Assembly: GCA_021325095.1 (NCBI GenBank)
Contig: JAJPHV010000067.1
Span: forward strand, 1 to 53,430
Length of the DNA stretch: 53,430 nt
Direction: 5' to 3'
Origin: Chloroflexota bacterium
GTDB lineage: Bacteria > Chloroflexota > Anaerolineae > Aggregatilineales > UBA2796
The position numbers were made by a program, and so were the translations under genes. Of this stretch, positions 53,387 to 53,430 are shown piece after piece. Position 1 is the first letter of the stretch, and every line of letters begins with the position of its first letter. Under the pieces are notes generated by a model that saw only the letters and a program-made list of their open reading frames with translations, did not search any database and was not told the DNA's origin.

Positions 53387-53430
53387 AACAAAAGAGAACG
53401 TACAGATTGGCGAGAACAGCGGCGGTTACG
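53381..53430 (+). CDS. Possible IS630-type transposase N-terminus, cut by window edge
   Basis: An ATG at 53381 opens MGNKRERTDWREQRRL, running off the window. The DWRExRRLR wording is like the start of the HTH region of IS630-family transposases common in Chloroflexota. Only 16 residues are visible. A competing frame from 53373 (MAGWETKENVQIGENSGGY) is also open, so the call is tentative. Confidence 0.4.
   Translation, partial: MGNKRERTDWREQRRL

Overview
The window is about 53 kb of GC-rich bacterial chromosome. I infer a Chloroflexota (Anaerolineae-like) origin. The grounds are paired BmrC/BmrD-type ABC exporters, RNase J, an NFACT/RqcH protein, TP-rich tethered surface proteins, and above all a mevalonate locus that combines a class II HMG-CoA reductase with an archaeal-type HMG-CoA synthase, thiolase and DUF35 set. 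No marker gene fixes the taxonomy. I see no rRNA, tRNA or CRISPR array.

Layout. 1-7.9 kb: two tandem, paralogous heterodimeric ABC exporter pairs, four genes on the plus strand. Both pairs carry complementary degenerate ATP sites. 7.9-19.2 kb: mixed housekeeping and accessory genes: a UbiA-type prenyltransferase, a Gfo/Idh/MocA oxidoreductase, a HAD phosphatase, a large membrane protein with a TIR domain plus a second degenerate TIR-like domain, a 1095-aa MFS transporter fused to a DUF3352-like domain, a Cof-type HAD phosphatase, a dual-specificity phosphatase and a Uma2 nuclease. 19.3-28 kb: an unrecognised protein with a nucleoside-phosphorylase-like C-terminus, a small HTH protein, a small membrane protein, a DegT aminotransferase, leuC-leuD, anmK, a class I aldolase and a stand-alone receiver protein. 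28-31.5 kb: a short relic resembling an IS605/TnpB right end, a ZnuBC-type metal importer behind a promoter with an overlapping palindrome, cutC and ogt.

31.5-41.6 kb: two adjacent SGNH hydrolases, one of them a transmembrane pseudokinase-SH3-SGNH fusion; a hypothetical protein, peptide deformylase, a GT39-like membrane protein translationally coupled to a GT2 glycosyltransferase, and a penicillin-acylase-family protein. 41.7-46.8 kb: the mevalonate locus, in the order HMG-CoA reductase, an inserted frameshifted DUF6883-like gene plus DUF4926-like gene, HMG-CoA synthase, a thiolase homologue lacking its expected catalytic Cys and GHP His, a truncated DUF35 zinc ribbon and a full DUF35 protein. 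46.9-53.1 kb: a short Hsp70, an NFACT protein, a beta-propeller protein and RNase J. Both ends of the window carry short reading frames resembling transposase N-termini.

The strongest leads for something undescribed are the mevalonate operon with the active-site-substituted thiolase and interrupted gene order, the double-TIR membrane protein, the pseudokinase-SGNH fusion, and the MFS-DUF3352 fusion. Function calls are from motif recognition by eye; no alignment or search was run.
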